Part shown: in pieces, positions 8,938-18,853 of the stretch
Position numbering within the stretch: the first letter of the stretch is position 1
How the letters are laid out: each line of letters begins with the position of its first letter
Source of the DNA: an uncultured Cellvibrionales bacterium
GTDB lineage: Bacteria; Pseudomonadota; Gammaproteobacteria; Pseudomonadales; Dasaniaceae
Reading direction: 5' to 3'
Assembly: GCA_913019905.1 (NCBI GenBank)
Contig: CAJVZD010000026.1
Span: 1 to 59,301, forward strand
DNA length: 59,301 nucleotides
The notes under the pieces: model-generated
The model's database searches: none
Told to the model about the DNA's origin: nothing
Seen by the model: the letters and a program-made list of their open reading frames with translations, nothing else
Made by a program: the position numbers and the translations under genes

Positions 8938-8991
8938 ATGTCGCAAAAAAGAATGATGTCGCAAAAACGAATGGCGTCGCAAAAAACGAAG
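8938..8991 (+). repeat. 3 x 18-bp tandem repeat
   Basis: The units share the core TGTCGCAAAAA(A)-GAATG with a few substitutions. The array lies in the leader just upstream of the gene at 9021, so copy-number change would alter the leader by multiples of six codons. Confidence 0.85.
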
Positions 8992-9000
8992 CTTAAATAA
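8938..9000 (+). CDS. Possible 20-codon repeat-encoded small ORF upstream of the NTF2-like gene
   Basis: Three 18-bp tandem units (8938-8955, 8956-8973, 8974-8991) form an open frame beginning with ATG and ending in TAA at 9000. It encodes a basic peptide with MSQKRM-MSQKRM-ASQKTK repeats. It ends 20 bp before the next gene's ATG. No good ribosome-binding site is visible before its ATG, so translation is doubtful. It may be a leader ORF or simply a repeat that happens to be open. Confidence 0.25.
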   Translation: MSQKRMMSQKRMASQKTKLK

Positions 9001-9020
9001 AAAAGAAGGTAATAAATATC

Positions 9021-9449
9021 ATGAGTAAAGGTCAAGACTATTCCCCCTTACATACCGACGACATTGTTGTAGCAGATGGAGTGGAACAAGAAGCATTGCT
9101 CGCGGTTAATGCCTATATGGATTGTTGGAACAATTGGGATGTTGTCGGCCTGGAAAATACGCTACATTTTCCCCATGCGAGAATCGCCAGCGGCAAGGTT
9201 AATATCATGGAGGCTGGTTCACACCCTGCCGATTTTTTTGAAAAATTTTCAGCTAATACAGGCTGGGCATACAGCTTGTGGGATTATCGCAGGGCTGTTC
9301 AGAGTAGTCCTGATAAGGTGCATTTTGCGGTTCAGTTCACGCGTTACAAAGCTGACGGTACAGCCTTCGGCGCATTTCCGTCCATGTGGATCGTTGCTCG
9401 CATTAATGGCAAATGGGGAATACAAGCTCGGTCGAGTTTTGCACCGTGA
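9021..9449 (+). CDS. NTF2-like / SnoaL-like small protein, unknown function
   Basis: The 142-residue protein has no signal peptide. It shows the NTF2-like pattern: an N-terminal helix ALLAVNAYMDCWNNWDVVGLENTLHFPHARI, then a helix and a curved sheet ending in a beta strand SMWIVARINGKWGIQARSSF. The fold hosts isomerases, hydratases and binding proteins, so no activity can be assigned. A weak AAGAAGG site lies upstream of the ATG. It may be cotranscribed with the secreted protein gene at 8090 and sits ahead of the malonyl-CoA decarboxylase gene. No His/Asp pair diagnostic of a known subfamily was recognised. Confidence 0.7.
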   Translation: MSKGQDYSPLHTDDIVVADGVEQEALLAVNAYMDCWNNWDVVGLENTLHFPHARIASGKVNIMEAGSHPADFFEKFSANTGWAYSLWDYRRAVQSSPDKVHFAVQFTRYKADGTAFGAFPSMWIVARINGKWGIQARSSFAP

Positions 9450-9695
9450 GCTATTGCCGTTTTTCTTCAGAAGAGCAAATCGACCACGTTTTGTGTTTAG
9501 CTTAATCACTAGTGCGTTGACTATTTCCGAATTACCCCACTCCTTTCCTATGGATTGCTGGAGGTAGCTCCCCTGTTCACAGCGGTACGCGTCTAGCCCA
9601 AGACCTCATGATAATTTTGTTGTAGAATTCAGGCATCAGGCGTTTTCAGTTTGCCCAGTGGCACTATCCAATCGATAGGGTCGGGCTGCTAAATC

Positions 9696-11060
9696 ATGGA
9701 ATCAAATATGTCGGATGATACAGGTAAAGAAAACCAGGATAGCCGCGCGCCGGGTGCAGGAACACGCAGTGCCCTGGAAAAGACCTTGAGCTCAATCATG
9801 GTTGCCGGCCGCGAAATTCTCGCCACGCGTAAATTGTCCCTGCCCACCCGAACAGATCCGGTAGAGTCATTGGTCGATTTGTGCAAGGAGTTACTGGACC
9901 ATCGCGGTGAGGCATCGGGGCTGGCATTGGCTGGAGAAATTACCGAGTGTTACAGAGCGCTGCCAGATGCAGGTCGGTTGGCCTTTTTCAAAGCGCTGGC
10001 CGAACAATTTGAAGTGGATGGCGAGGCGGTATTGGCGGCAGCGGATGCTTACCGTGATAGCAAAAAGGTCGAATGTCTAAGGGAGATAGCGCGTTCAATC
10101 GAAGCACCTCGGCAGAAGTTATTTCGCCGTATTAACATGGCGCCCAATGGTACCCAGACTCTAGTTGCGATGCGTGGAAACTTACTGAAGGTCCTGCGCA
10201 GTAATCCCGATTTGAAAGGTGTCGATGTAGATCTTAAACACTTGTTTGTATCCTGGTTTAACAAGGGTTTTTTAGAGATGCGCCGTATCGATTGGTCGTC
10301 CCCGGCACTGGTACTGGACAAAATTATTGCCTATGAGGCCGTGCACGAAATTAATGGTTGGGATGACCTGCGCAGCCGCCTGCGTGAGGATCGCCGCTGC
10401 TTTGCCTTCTTTCATCCTGCGTTCGAAAATGATCCGCTGGTTTTCGTGGAAATCGCGCTCACCGATACTACGCCCGGCGCCATTGCGCCACTGCTGCAGC
10501 AAGACCGCGAATTACCGAATCTGGAAAAAGTGAGTACGGTTGTTTTCTACTCAATAAGTAATTGTCATCCGGGGCTGGGGGGAGTGTCCTTTGGCAACTT
10601 CCTGATCAAGAATGTGGTTGAAGAATTGAAGAAGGAGCTGCCAACGCTCAAAACCTTTGTCACGCTTTCGCCCATCCCGGGTTTTCGCAGTTGGCTGCAA
10701 CAGGCCGACCTCAGCGAACTGGTCAGTGAGGAACTTGCGGAAAAGGTGGTGCAGCCGTTGGGTAGCGTGATCGACAGTGCTGTCTACGATACGCTGGAAA
10801 AACTATGCGCACATTATCTGTTGCAGGAGAAATCAGGTGGGCTTGCCAGAGATCCGGTGGCGAGATTTCATCTGGGCAATGGCGCGAGCTTGCAGGGCCT
10901 GCATCGAGCCGCCGACCTTTCCGCGAAAGGACGAGAGCAATCGGCCGGCATTATGGTGAACTACTTATACGATTTGCCAAAGATAGAAATCAACCACGAG
11001 GCCTACTTTGAAAAGGGCCAGATTTCTGTGGACCGTTCCATCAGCCGCCTGTTGTCATGA
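9696..11060 (+). CDS. Malonyl-CoA decarboxylase
   Basis: This 454-residue protein converts malonyl-CoA to acetyl-CoA and CO2. Typical family features are the helical N-terminal domain (about 50-190, with FFKALAEQFEVD and WFNKGFLEMRRIDW), then the GNAT-like catalytic domain with CFAFFHPAFENDPLVFVEIALT, the conserved TLSPIPGFRSWL and the C-terminal RFHLGNGA...AADLSAKGREQSAGIMVNYLYDL. Length matches bacterial MatA-type enzymes. ATG at 9696 has no strong ribosome-binding site; an alternative ATG lies four codons downstream at 9708. Together with MatB at 3373 it completes a malonate-to-acetyl-CoA route. The residues before about 45 look disordered. Confidence 0.93.
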   Translation: MESNMSDDTGKENQDSRAPGAGTRSALEKTLSSIMVAGREILATRKLSLPTRTDPVESLVDLCKELLDHRGEASGLALAGEITECYRALPDAGRLAFFKALAEQFEVDGEAVLAAADAYRDSKKVECLREIARSIEAPRQKLFRRINMAPNGTQTLVAMRGNLLKVLRSNPDLKGVDVDLKHLFVSWFNKGFLEMRRIDWSSPALVLDKIIAYEAVHEINGWDDLRSRLREDRRCFAFFHPAFENDPLVFVEIALTDTTPGAIAPLLQQDRELPNLEKVSTVVFYSISNCHPGLGGVSFGNFLIKNVVEELKKELPTLKTFVTLSPIPGFRSWLQQADLSELVSEELAEKVVQPLGSVIDSAVYDTLEKLCAHYLLQEKSGGLARDPVARFHLGNGASLQGLHRAADLSAKGREQSAGIMVNYLYDLPKIEINHEAYFEKGQISVDRSISRLLS

Positions 11061-11102
11061 ACGTTCGATCGGGGTGTCACGGGCGGTGTGCCGCGCGAGA
11101 TC

Positions 11103-12068
11103 TTACCGAAGGAGTTGCTCTCGATAAGGTGTTGCATCGAAACCGAAAGCAGAATAACGGGCGTTGACGTTGTCGAGCCGTTCGTCAGTCCAATACGGGT
11201 CGCCGGGCAGCGGGAAATCTAACAAGCTGCGCTGCAGTGGTGTCGACCGACCAATAATTGCCTCAAAATTGCCATAATAACTTTGCTTGGCCCAGCCTTG
11301 ATTCCAGATACTCCAACCACGGGCATCGGCACGCTTCCAGGCGAGGTTGTGAACGCGGCGCAATTTTCCTGGTAGCAGGGGAGTGCCTCTATGCCAAATG
11401 TCATGGCGATAGAAAAGAATCGTGCCGGGTTTGAATTTTACGATTTCTTCGCGCTGGTAGAGTTTATCGCGCAGTTCGAAGGCAGCTGGGTCGTTAGCGC
11501 AAAACCATTTTTCAGTGGTCTTGCGATCGTTGAAAAAGGGTTTCCCCGCCTGTCCTGGCATGTGGATAAAAGGTGTTTGGTAGACGGGGTCGGTGTCCCC
11601 ATTCCTCGTCACATAGGCGGTGCCGCCCGCGGTTTCTTCGCTATCATCATAATAAATAATCGCGGCAACCGCTTCAGGATCATACCAGTCGGGATGTAAA
11701 ACGGTGTTGTTACCATAATCCATATGTATGCGTTGATCAGTATTGGCCTGCGCGTCATGGTTATCAGTTTCAACACCCACCTTCGGCCACAAATCAGCTT
11801 GTAGTAAACGAATGTCATCTACACCTAACAGCTGCTGAACCGCCTTAATTAGTTGTTCGTTTAATACGAGGTCATCGAGTGGTTCAACACAAGTAGGAAA
11901 TTCGAACTGCTTGTCCGGAGAACCGAAATCCAGGTGTTCTGAATCGACCTTGTCGAGGGTGAAATTTTCATTGAGCCATTGTATCGATGGCGAGCTTACA
12001 TCATCTGGGAGCTGCATAACAAAGGCTCCCTTTTGTTTCCATGTTTTTATTTGGTCTGGGCTGAGCAT
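11103..12068 (-). CDS. Phytanoyl-CoA dioxygenase (PhyH) family protein
   Basis: This is a 321-residue Fe(II)/2-oxoglutarate oxygenase of the PhyH family. The facial triad reads as His115-X-Asp117 in RIHMDYGN and His226 in DIWHRGTPL; a following Arg in KLRRVHNLAW may bind 2-oxoglutarate. No signal peptide is seen. Family members hydroxylate acyl-CoAs, ectoine, amino acids and natural products, so the substrate is unknown. It lies downstream of hutG on the same strand but 295 bp away, and nothing ties it to histidine breakdown. Family call strong. Confidence 0.85.
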   Translation of the reverse strand: MLSPDQIKTWKQKGAFVMQLPDDVSSPSIQWLNENFTLDKVDSEHLDFGSPDKQFEFPTCVEPLDDLVLNEQLIKAVQQLLGVDDIRLLQADLWPKVGVETDNHDAQANTDQRIHMDYGNNTVLHPDWYDPEAVAAIIYYDDSEETAGGTAYVTRNGDTDPVYQTPFIHMPGQAGKPFFNDRKTTEKWFCANDPAAFELRDKLYQREEIVKFKPGTILFYRHDIWHRGTPLLPGKLRRVHNLAWKRADARGWSIWNQGWAKQSYYGNFEAIIGRSTPLQRSLLDFPLPGDPYWTDERLDNVNARYSAFGFDATPYREQLLR

Positions 12069-12363
12069 GTCTGGATTCCGTGCTGGCTGATTAATACGCT
12101 ACCCGAAGCGCTAGAGATTTTTGTTAACACTATCTCTTGTAACTATTTTTGAGGCTAGGGCATCGATAGCTTGTTTCGATTTCGCCAAGCGTATCATTGT
12201 TCAGGAAAAAATTAGAACAATTTTTTGGGGCTTTTCGAAACTAGGGCACACCTTTCTTTTTTCCCTTAGGCAAAAATAGGCCTTACGATACTCGCTAAGT
12301 TTGGCATGAAGAAAAATACTAAATTGTTTGAGAAAAGGCTCTATTGAAATGATTCGAATCCAG

Positions 12364-13302
12364 CTAAACCGACACAAATTCGTGAATAAGTCGAGCAGCC
12401 AATCGAGCGGTTCGATTATCAATATCATATTTGGGGTTCATTTCTGCAATATCTAACAGTACGACTTTAGAGTGTAGCGTCTTTAAATAGTGTAACAACT
12501 GAATAATAATAAGAGGGTCTACACCCAGTGAGGCTGGAGCGCTAACGCCCGGTGCAATATGTGCCGGAAAAACGTCTAGGCAAATAGACACGTAAATTTT
12601 GTCTACGGAGTCGCAAAACCCTTGCAATTCCCCGATTAGCCGATTGACCGGTTGCAGGCCCATATTGATATCGCTAAGCCAATGTACACCTGCGCTTTTC
12701 GCATAGCTAAACAAAGCAGGGGAATTTCCCGCTTTGTTAATGCCCATGACGTAATAGTTAAAAGCTTGATTTTTCTTTTTGCAGTCTTCCGCAATTTGAC
12801 GGAACGGTGTCCCTGAAGAGGGCTGCGGATCACAACAGCGAAGATCAAAATGAGCATCAAAATTGATAATTCCCACACGAGCATCCGGGTAAGCTTTTCT
12901 TATCCCTTGATAAGAGGCCCATGCAACTTCGTGTCCACCACCAAGCACAACGGGGAAGTTGTTTTGTGAAATATCTCTGGAAATGGCAGCGCCTAACTCT
13001 GCTTGTCCTTGCTCTAGACTACCGTCCACTTCATCGTGTTCGTAGCGGACATTGCCGCGATCTATAACCGGTCTTGGCGCACAATAGATGAGACTGGCAA
13101 GCATTGCACGAATGACATCAGGTCCGAATTGCGCGCCTAATCTACCTTGATTTCGCCTCACTCCTTCGTCTGAACAAAATCCGAAAAGCGTTATCAGTGA
13201 CTTCCCCGCATCTGCTGGTTGTTTAATCTGTTGATGCCAGCGATTACTTTCATCCGGATCCGTACGTCCCTGCCATACGCTGTCTTTACAGGCTTTTAAC
13301 AC
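12364..13302 (-). CDS. hutG: Formimidoylglutamase (N-formimidoyl-L-glutamate formamidohydrolase)
   Basis: This ureohydrolase (arginase) family enzyme releases formamide and glutamate from formimidoylglutamate, the last step of the short histidine pathway. Mn-binding motifs are GGGHEVAW, NFDAHFDLR and CLDVFPAHIAPGVSAP. I chose the GTG at 13302 because AAGGAGGG sits 5 bases upstream; an in-frame ATG at 13338 lies deeper inside hutI and lacks such a site. With this start the gene overlaps the end of hutI by 17 bases, which suggests coupled translation. The product is about 312 residues, the usual length. HutG rather than HutF indicates the direct formamide-releasing branch. Confidence 0.92.
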   Translation of the reverse strand: MLKACKDSVWQGRTDPDESNRWHQQIKQPADAGKSLITLFGFCSDEGVRRNQGRLGAQFGPDVIRAMLASLIYCAPRPVIDRGNVRYEHDEVDGSLEQGQAELGAAISRDISQNNFPVVLGGGHEVAWASYQGIRKAYPDARVGIINFDAHFDLRCCDPQPSSGTPFRQIAEDCKKKNQAFNYYVMGINKAGNSPALFSYAKSAGVHWLSDINMGLQPVNRLIGELQGFCDSVDKIYVSICLDVFPAHIAPGVSAPASLGVDPLIIIQLLHYLKTLHSKVVLLDIAEMNPKYDIDNRTARLAARLIHEFVSV

Positions 13303-14536
13303 AGCGTCCCTCCTTAAAAACCATTGAAGGTTTGACAAGGTTCATTCCGTAACAAAGCTGCGCCGGAGAATCAATCGGCCATAGTGCGAGATCTGCCTTC
13401 AAGCCTTTTCTAATTTTGCCGACTTCAGATTGTTCGCCCAGGGCACGTGCTGCGTTAGCGGTGACTCCCCTTAATACAACTTCTGGCGTCATTTTGTAGA
13501 GTACACAGGCCAAATTCATAACATTGAGGAGTGACGCGATAGGGGACGAGCCCGGATTTAGATCTGAGGCGATAGCGATGGGTAACTCGTGTTCCAACAT
13601 CTGTTTTATAGGCGGCATTTTTGTTTCCCTGAGCGAATAAAACGCGCCGGGGAGCAGGACGGCGACCAAATTTGCATCCTTCAAAACAGGTATGTCATCC
13701 TCCGGTAGATATTCCAGATGATCAACCGATAAGCCACCAAATTCAGCCACCAGTTTTGCGCCAGCTAAGTAGGATAATTGCTCAACGTGCCCTTTAACAG
13801 GCAGGCCCAGTTCCGTCGCAGCTTGGGCGTATCGCGAACACTGGTCACGACTAAATCCGATGCCTTCACAGAAAAAGTCGACGGCATCGGCGAGACCTTG
13901 CGAGCTCACTTCCGGTAGCACCGTATCGATTAGAAACTGGATATAGCTGTCTTTGTTATCAAAGTCTGAAGGCAGCGCGTGCGCACCAAGGAAAGTGGTC
14001 TTGATATCGACAGGAAAAGATTTATGCAGTTTACGTGCGACGCGTAACATTTTCATCTCGTCAGAAAGATTGAGGCCATAGCCCGATTTTATTTCTACTG
14101 TCGTAACCCCTTCTGCTAATAGTTTTTGTAAGCGAGGCGCAGATGCATCGAATAACGCCTGCTCACTCAGTGATCGCGTAGCATTGACGGTACTGACGAT
14201 GCCGCCACCTTTTTTTGATAGCTCTTCATAGGTTGCGCCGGACAGTTTCAATTCAAATTCTTCAGCGCGGTTTCCGCCGTAAACCAGATGCGTATGGCAA
14301 TCAATGAGCCCGGGCGTTAACCACTGAGATTCCCCTGCGATCGTATCGTTTGCGGTGATGTTCTCAGCTTCGTGATTACTTCCCAGCCAGCTGATTTTTC
14401 CGTCGGTAATACCAATCGCAGCATCTCTGATTGTACCGTAAGGCTCAGTAATTTTTTCGTCCATGCTAGCAATATGAACACTATTGATAATTGTATCGAC
14501 TGAGGTGATTGATGAGTTTGTCGAATGGTCTGTCAT
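13286..14536 (-). CDS. hutI: Imidazolonepropionase
   Basis: This 416-residue amidohydrolase opens the imidazolone ring of 4-imidazolone-5-propionate in the third step of histidine degradation. It has the metal-binding motif LIDCHTHLVYGG, followed by RAEEFELKLSGATYEEL, TTVEIKSGYGL, KGHVEQLS, SVDHLEYL and ASDLNPGSSP, all standard for HutI. It is transcribed divergently from hutC and overlaps hutG downstream. A GGA sits 6 bases before the ATG. The HutC-type operator lies 34 bases upstream, so repression by HutC is expected. Confidence 0.95.
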   Translation of the reverse strand: MTDHSTNSSITSVDTIINSVHIASMDEKITEPYGTIRDAAIGITDGKISWLGSNHEAENITANDTIAGESQWLTPGLIDCHTHLVYGGNRAEEFELKLSGATYEELSKKGGGIVSTVNATRSLSEQALFDASAPRLQKLLAEGVTTVEIKSGYGLNLSDEMKMLRVARKLHKSFPVDIKTTFLGAHALPSDFDNKDSYIQFLIDTVLPEVSSQGLADAVDFFCEGIGFSRDQCSRYAQAATELGLPVKGHVEQLSYLAGAKLVAEFGGLSVDHLEYLPEDDIPVLKDANLVAVLLPGAFYSLRETKMPPIKQMLEHELPIAIASDLNPGSSPIASLLNVMNLACVLYKMTPEVVLRGVTANAARALGEQSEVGKIRKGLKADLALWPIDSPAQLCYGMNLVKPSMVFKEGRCVKSL

Positions 14537-14569
14537 ATCGAGTCCGTCGCGGGGAAAATATTATGAGGT

Positions 14570-14607
14570 AAGTCTACTTGTCTATAGTTGTATATACAAG
14601 TAGACTT
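14570..14607. promoter_or_regulatory. HutC-type operator(s) between hutI and hutC
   Basis: A perfect 12-bp inverted repeat (AAGTCTACTTGT at 14570-14581, ACAAGTAGACTT at 14596-14607) encloses a second perfect palindrome TTGTATATACAA (14588-14599). The latter matches the CTTGTATATACAAG-type site bound by GntR/HutC regulators. The site lies in the 94-bp divergent region, well placed to control hutIG and hutCUH together and to autoregulate hutC. Binding is inferred from the motif and its position. Confidence 0.8.
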
Positions 14608-14630
14608 GAGGGCGAAAAAGGAGAGAGTTT

Positions 14631-15329
14631 TTGCAGGCAAAATATATTCAGATAAAGAACGCGATTACCGGCCATATCGAAGACGGTTCCTGGCTGCCGA
14701 CGGAAAAAATCCCGTCAGAAAATGAATTGGCGGAACAGTTTGGCGTCAGTCGCATGACCGCCAGACGAGCTTTGGATGAGCTCTGTGCTGCCGGGTTTTT
14801 AGTACGTTCGCAAGGACTGGGTACTTTTGTCGCCGATCGGCGGCCAATGAGCTCGATGCTGGAAATTCACAATATCGCTGAAGAGATTGCCGATCGAGGG
14901 CACGCTTATTCCTGTCGAGTTGCAAAGCTAAATCGGGTTAGTAGTGATAAACGAAAAGCAATACTACTGTCGGTGCAGGAAGGTCAGGAAATTTTCCATA
15001 GCACGCTGGTTCATTTTGAAAGCGGAATTCCCGTTCAATATGAAGACCGGTACGTTAACCCGGTATTTGCGCCCGACTACGGTTTACAGGATTTCAATGT
15101 GCAAACACCCAATGTTTATCTTTCCAGCGTTGCGCCTCTAACGGAAGCCGACCATATCGTAGAAGCGGTTTTGCCTAGCAAGGCAATCGCTAAATCTTTG
15201 AAGATGGACCACAGTGATCCGTGCTTGAAAATCACTCGGCGAACCTGGAGCAAAAAAGGGGTCGTGAGTTTTGCTTATCTTTACCATCCGGGCGATCGAT
15301 ATCGCCTGGGCAGTCATCTTAATTTTTAG
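14631..15329 (+). CDS. hutC: Histidine utilization repressor, GntR/HutC family
   Basis: The 232-residue protein starts with TTG after an AAAGGAGAG site. It has an N-terminal GntR winged helix ([25 protein letters not shown], about 25-50) and a C-terminal UTRA effector domain from about 90 ([39 protein letters not shown]). HutC senses urocanate in known systems. It heads the hutCUH operon, with hutU starting 50 bases after its stop. The palindromes directly upstream should be its operators. Confidence 0.92.
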   Translation: MQAKYIQIKNAITGHIEDGSWLPTEKIPSENELAEQFGVSRMTARRALDELCAAGFLVRSQGLGTFVADRRPMSSMLEIHNIAEEIADRGHAYSCRVAKLNRVSSDKRKAILLSVQEGQEIFHSTLVHFESGIPVQYEDRYVNPVFAPDYGLQDFNVQTPNVYLSSVAPLTEADHIVEAVLPSKAIAKSLKMDHSDPCLKITRRTWSKKGVVSFAYLYHPGDRYRLGSHLNF

Positions 15330-15379
15330 CTTCAGTTTTAGGTTTAGTTCCATTTTTGTGTAGAGAGGAGGGCTTTGGA

Positions 15380-17053
15380 ATGTCAAACAGGTTTGATCCA
15401 AGCAGGAAAATCAAAGCGGCGACGGGCACGCAGTTAACTGCCAAGAGCTGGCTAACGGAAGCACCGTTAAGAATGTTAATGAACAATCTGGACGCTGAGG
15501 TTGCCGAGCACCCGGAGTCTCTGATCGTATACGGGGGCGTTGGTCGTGCCGCTCGTGATTGGCCGAGCTACGATAAGATCGTCGAAACGCTCACGCGCTT
15601 AGAGGAAGACGAAACTTTATTGGTTCAAAGTGGCAAACCTGTTGGCGTCTTCAAAACTCATACGGATGCGCCGCGCGTACTCATTGCAAATTCCAACTTA
15701 GTGCCGAGATGGAGTAACTGGGAGCATTTTAACGAGCTCGATAAAGCGGGCTTGATGATGTATGGCCAAATGACGGCGGGTTCGTGGATTTACATTGGGT
15801 CTCAAGGCATTGTGCAGGGGACCTATGAAACCTTTTGTGCCATGTCTAATAAACACTTTGACGGTGACTCGAGAGGCAAGTGGATATTGACGGGTGGACT
15901 CGGTGGCATGGGCGGTGCGCAACCTTTGGCCGCCACGATGGCGGGTTTTTCGATGTTGGCGGTCGAATGTGACGAATCTCGAATTGATATGCGTTTGTCC
16001 CAGTCTTACATCGACAGGAAGGCAAGTAACCTCGATGAGGCTCTAGATATTATCAATGAACATCGAGACAGAGGCGAGGCGATCAGTGTTGGACTACTCG
16101 GTAACGCGGCAGATATTTATCAGGAAATAATAGACCTCGGTATAAAACCCGATGTGGTTACAGATCAAACCAGCGCGCACGATCCACTCAACGGTTATTT
16201 ACCTTGCGGCTGGACTTTAGCCGAGGCATCTGAAAAACGTGTTAGTGATCCTGAGTTTGTTGTCACTGCTGCTAAAGAGAGTATGGCGAAACAAGTGTCT
16301 TCTATGTTGCAGTTTCAACAGCAGGGAGCGGCAGTTGTTGACTATGGCAATAATATTCGGCAGATGGCTTTTGAATCGGGCGTAGAGCACGCCTTCAATT
16401 TTCCCGGTTTTGTTCCCGCCTACGTTCGTCCATTGTTTTGTGAAGGCATTGGTCCTTTTCGTTGGGTCGCGTTATCGGGGGATCCTGAGGATATCTATAA
16501 GACGGATGCAAAGATCAAAGAATTAATACCCGACAATAAGCAGCTGCATAACTGGCTGGACATGGCGCGTGAGAAGATTCAATTTCAGGGTTTGCCGGCG
16601 CGTATTTGCTGGATCGGACTTAAAGATCGCGCGCGCATAGGCGTTGCGTTTAATGAAATGGTAGCCAGTGGCGAGCTCAAAGCGCCTGTTGTTATCGGTC
16701 GCGATCATTTGGACTCAGGCTCTGTCGCATCGCCTAATCGAGAAACAGAGGCGATGAAAGATGGGTCCGATGCGGTATCGGATTGGCCCCTGTTAAACGC
16801 ATTGCTCAGCACCGCGAGCGGAGCAACCTGGGTCAGCTTACACCATGGCGGTGGCGTGGGCATGGGTTTCAGCCAGCATGCCGGACTCGTTATTGTTTGC
16901 GATGGTACGAGCGCGGCGAAGTCGCGGATTGAGCGAGTACTGTGGAATGATCCAGCGACGGGTGTTATGCGTCATGCCGACGCCGGCTACGATCTGGCCG
17001 TTCAGTGTGCAAAAGATTGTGCGCTCGATTTGCCTATGCAGGGAGGTTTATAA
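15380..17053 (+). CDS. hutU: Urocanate hydratase
   Basis: The enzyme converts urocanate to imidazolonepropionate using tightly bound NAD+. The ATG at 15380 follows GAGAGGAGGG and gives about 557 residues, the usual length; an in-frame TTG 24 bases upstream is rejected because it precedes the ribosome-binding site. Typical motifs: [14 protein letters not shown] near the N-terminus, [29 protein letters not shown], the NAD-binding [28 protein letters not shown] and [17 protein letters not shown] near the C-terminus. Its stop is two bases before hutH. Confidence 0.96.
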   Translation: MSNRFDPSRKIKAATGTQLTAKSWLTEAPLRMLMNNLDAEVAEHPESLIVYGGVGRAARDWPSYDKIVETLTRLEEDETLLVQSGKPVGVFKTHTDAPRVLIANSNLVPRWSNWEHFNELDKAGLMMYGQMTAGSWIYIGSQGIVQGTYETFCAMSNKHFDGDSRGKWILTGGLGGMGGAQPLAATMAGFSMLAVECDESRIDMRLSQSYIDRKASNLDEALDIINEHRDRGEAISVGLLGNAADIYQEIIDLGIKPDVVTDQTSAHDPLNGYLPCGWTLAEASEKRVSDPEFVVTAAKESMAKQVSSMLQFQQQGAAVVDYGNNIRQMAFESGVEHAFNFPGFVPAYVRPLFCEGIGPFRWVALSGDPEDIYKTDAKIKELIPDNKQLHNWLDMAREKIQFQGLPARICWIGLKDRARIGVAFNEMVASGELKAPVVIGRDHLDSGSVASPNRETEAMKDGSDAVSDWPLLNALLSTASGATWVSLHHGGGVGMGFSQHAGLVIVCDGTSAAKSRIERVLWNDPATGVMRHADAGYDLAVQCAKDCALDLPMQGGL

Positions 17054-17055
17054 AA

Positions 17056-18594
17056 ATGGAAGTCATTACTCTTGTTCCCGGTAATTTAACATTTGATGAT
17101 CTAAAGCAAATTCAAAAAAGCCCCTGCGTTGTTCAGTTAGACCCCAGATGTAAAGTTGATATCGATAAGTCTACAGCGGTCGTCAACCAGGTCATAGAAG
17201 ATGGTTTGGTGGTATACGGTATTAATACCGGCTTTGGCTTGTTAGCGAATACTCGGATCGAAACCGATGAACTGGAAGTACTGCAGCGCAGTATCGTACT
17301 TTCTCACGCGGCGGGTATTGGCAAATGCATGGAAGAGTCCACGGTTCGTTTATTAATGCTATTAAAAATTAACGCTCTGGCCCGAGGTTTTTCTGGTATT
17401 CGCTTCGAAGTGATTGAGGCCTTGCTGCAGCTTCTCAACAAAGAAGTGTATCCCAGTATTCCGCTTAAGGGATCAGTAGGTGCGTCGGGTGACTTGGCAC
17501 CTTTAGCGCACATGAGCGTCATTTTGTTGGGTGAAGGTGAGGCCATTTATAAAGGTGAAACCATTCACGCTAAGCTGGCATTGGAGATAGCGGGATTAGA
17601 ACCTATAACTCTGGCGCCGAAAGAAGGGCTGGCATTGCTCAATGGAACGCAGGCCTCCACGGCTCTCGCCATTGAAGGTTTGTTTTATGCCGAAACCTGC
17701 CTTAATGCCGCAACGGTGATTGGCGCAATGACGGTCGAGGCAGCGAAAGGTTCACACAAGCCTTTTGACGCGAGAATCCATGCAGCTCGTGGGCATCAAA
17801 GTCAAATTGATATGGCCAGCTATTATCGTCACATGTTAACTCGGTCGACCATCGAAGACAGTCACGCCGAATGCGAAAAAGTACAGGACCCTTATTCGCT
17901 GCGATGCCAGCCACAGGTGATGGGGGCGTGTTTACAACAAATACGCAACGCAGCTGAAACGATTCTGGTCGAAGCGAACGCCGTGTCTGACAATCCCTTA
18001 ATCTTTCTCGATAACGACTGTCCTGAAAATAGCGAAATCATATCCGGCGGAAATTTTCATGCCGAACCGATAGCCATGTGTTGCGATAATCTCGCGCTGG
18101 CGATTGCCGAAATCGGTGCGTTATCTGAACGAAGAATGGCCTTATTAATCGACAGCCAATTGAGTGGTTTACCACCCTTTTTAGTCGATAACGGCGGCGT
18201 GAATTCCGGTTTTATGATTGCGCAGGTAACCGCTGCCGCACTGGCCAGTGAAAATAAAAGTCTGGCGCACCCGGCTTCCATCGACAGCTTACCCACCTCG
18301 GCGAATCAGGAAGATCATGTGTCGATGGCGACATTTGCCGCGCGACGTCTAGGTGATATGTTCGAAAATACGGTCGGTATTCTCGCCGTGGAGTGGCTCG
18401 GCGCAGCGCAAGGTTTAGATTTTTTAAAACCGCTTAAATCGAGTGCACTTATTGAACAGGCCAAGGCGCTGCTGCGTAGCCAGGTTCAGTTTTATGCCAA
18501 GGACCGTTACTTTGCTCCCGATATACGGCGTGCTGGTGAGCTCATCGAAAAGCAAGTATTAAATAATGTGATCTCCGCAAAAATCACCCGATAG
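17056..18594 (+). CDS. hutH: Histidine ammonia-lyase
   Basis: The enzyme deaminates L-histidine to urocanate, the first step of the pathway. The ATG at 17056 follows GGGAGG and lies two bases after the hutU stop, giving 512 residues. The MIO cofactor should form from Ala143-Ser144-Gly145 in [16 protein letters not shown]. Other family signatures are YGINTGFG near the N-terminus, [24 protein letters not shown] and [12 protein letters not shown]. With hutU, hutI and hutG the window encodes a complete route from histidine to glutamate plus formamide. No histidine transporter gene is seen in the window. Confidence 0.96.
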   Translation: MEVITLVPGNLTFDDLKQIQKSPCVVQLDPRCKVDIDKSTAVVNQVIEDGLVVYGINTGFGLLANTRIETDELEVLQRSIVLSHAAGIGKCMEESTVRLLMLLKINALARGFSGIRFEVIEALLQLLNKEVYPSIPLKGSVGASGDLAPLAHMSVILLGEGEAIYKGETIHAKLALEIAGLEPITLAPKEGLALLNGTQASTALAIEGLFYAETCLNAATVIGAMTVEAAKGSHKPFDARIHAARGHQSQIDMASYYRHMLTRSTIEDSHAECEKVQDPYSLRCQPQVMGACLQQIRNAAETILVEANAVSDNPLIFLDNDCPENSEIISGGNFHAEPIAMCCDNLALAIAEIGALSERRMALLIDSQLSGLPPFLVDNGGVNSGFMIAQVTAAALASENKSLAHPASIDSLPTSANQEDHVSMATFAARRLGDMFENTVGILAVEWLGAAQGLDFLKPLKSSALIEQAKALLRSQVQFYAKDRYFAPDIRRAGELIEKQVLNNVISAKITR

Positions 18595-18629
18595 TAACGG
18601 CTTGCTACCTTTTGGTTTTGTGCGGACAG

Positions 18630-18646
18630 GCTGACTAACGGTCAGC
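18630..18646. terminator. Hairpin between convergent hutH and the TVP38-flavoprotein gene
   Basis: A 6-bp inverted repeat GCTGAC / GTCAGC with a 5-base loop lies 36 bases after hutH. There is no T-tract, so this is at best a weak terminator candidate. The remainder of the 259-bp convergent gap shows nothing else. Confidence 0.25.
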
Positions 18647-18853
18647 TATGAATCGAACAATTGGAAGTTCAAGTCAGTGCCAGTTTACTGGTGGGATACA
18701 CCGGTTGCTTTCATAAGTCGAACTCGAAGGGGTTTATACCAATTGCGCCGAGGTAGGAATTTTCGCGAGGAGCGACGCGACTCAGTCCGAAGAGGCATTG
18801 CAGCTTTTACTGAAATGATTAATCTTTCTGAGCGCGTGATGTACGACAAAGTT

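Noticed and set aside
12350..12365. GATTCGAATCC, resembling a tRNA T-loop.
   Set aside because: No acceptor, D or anticodon stem fits around it on either strand.
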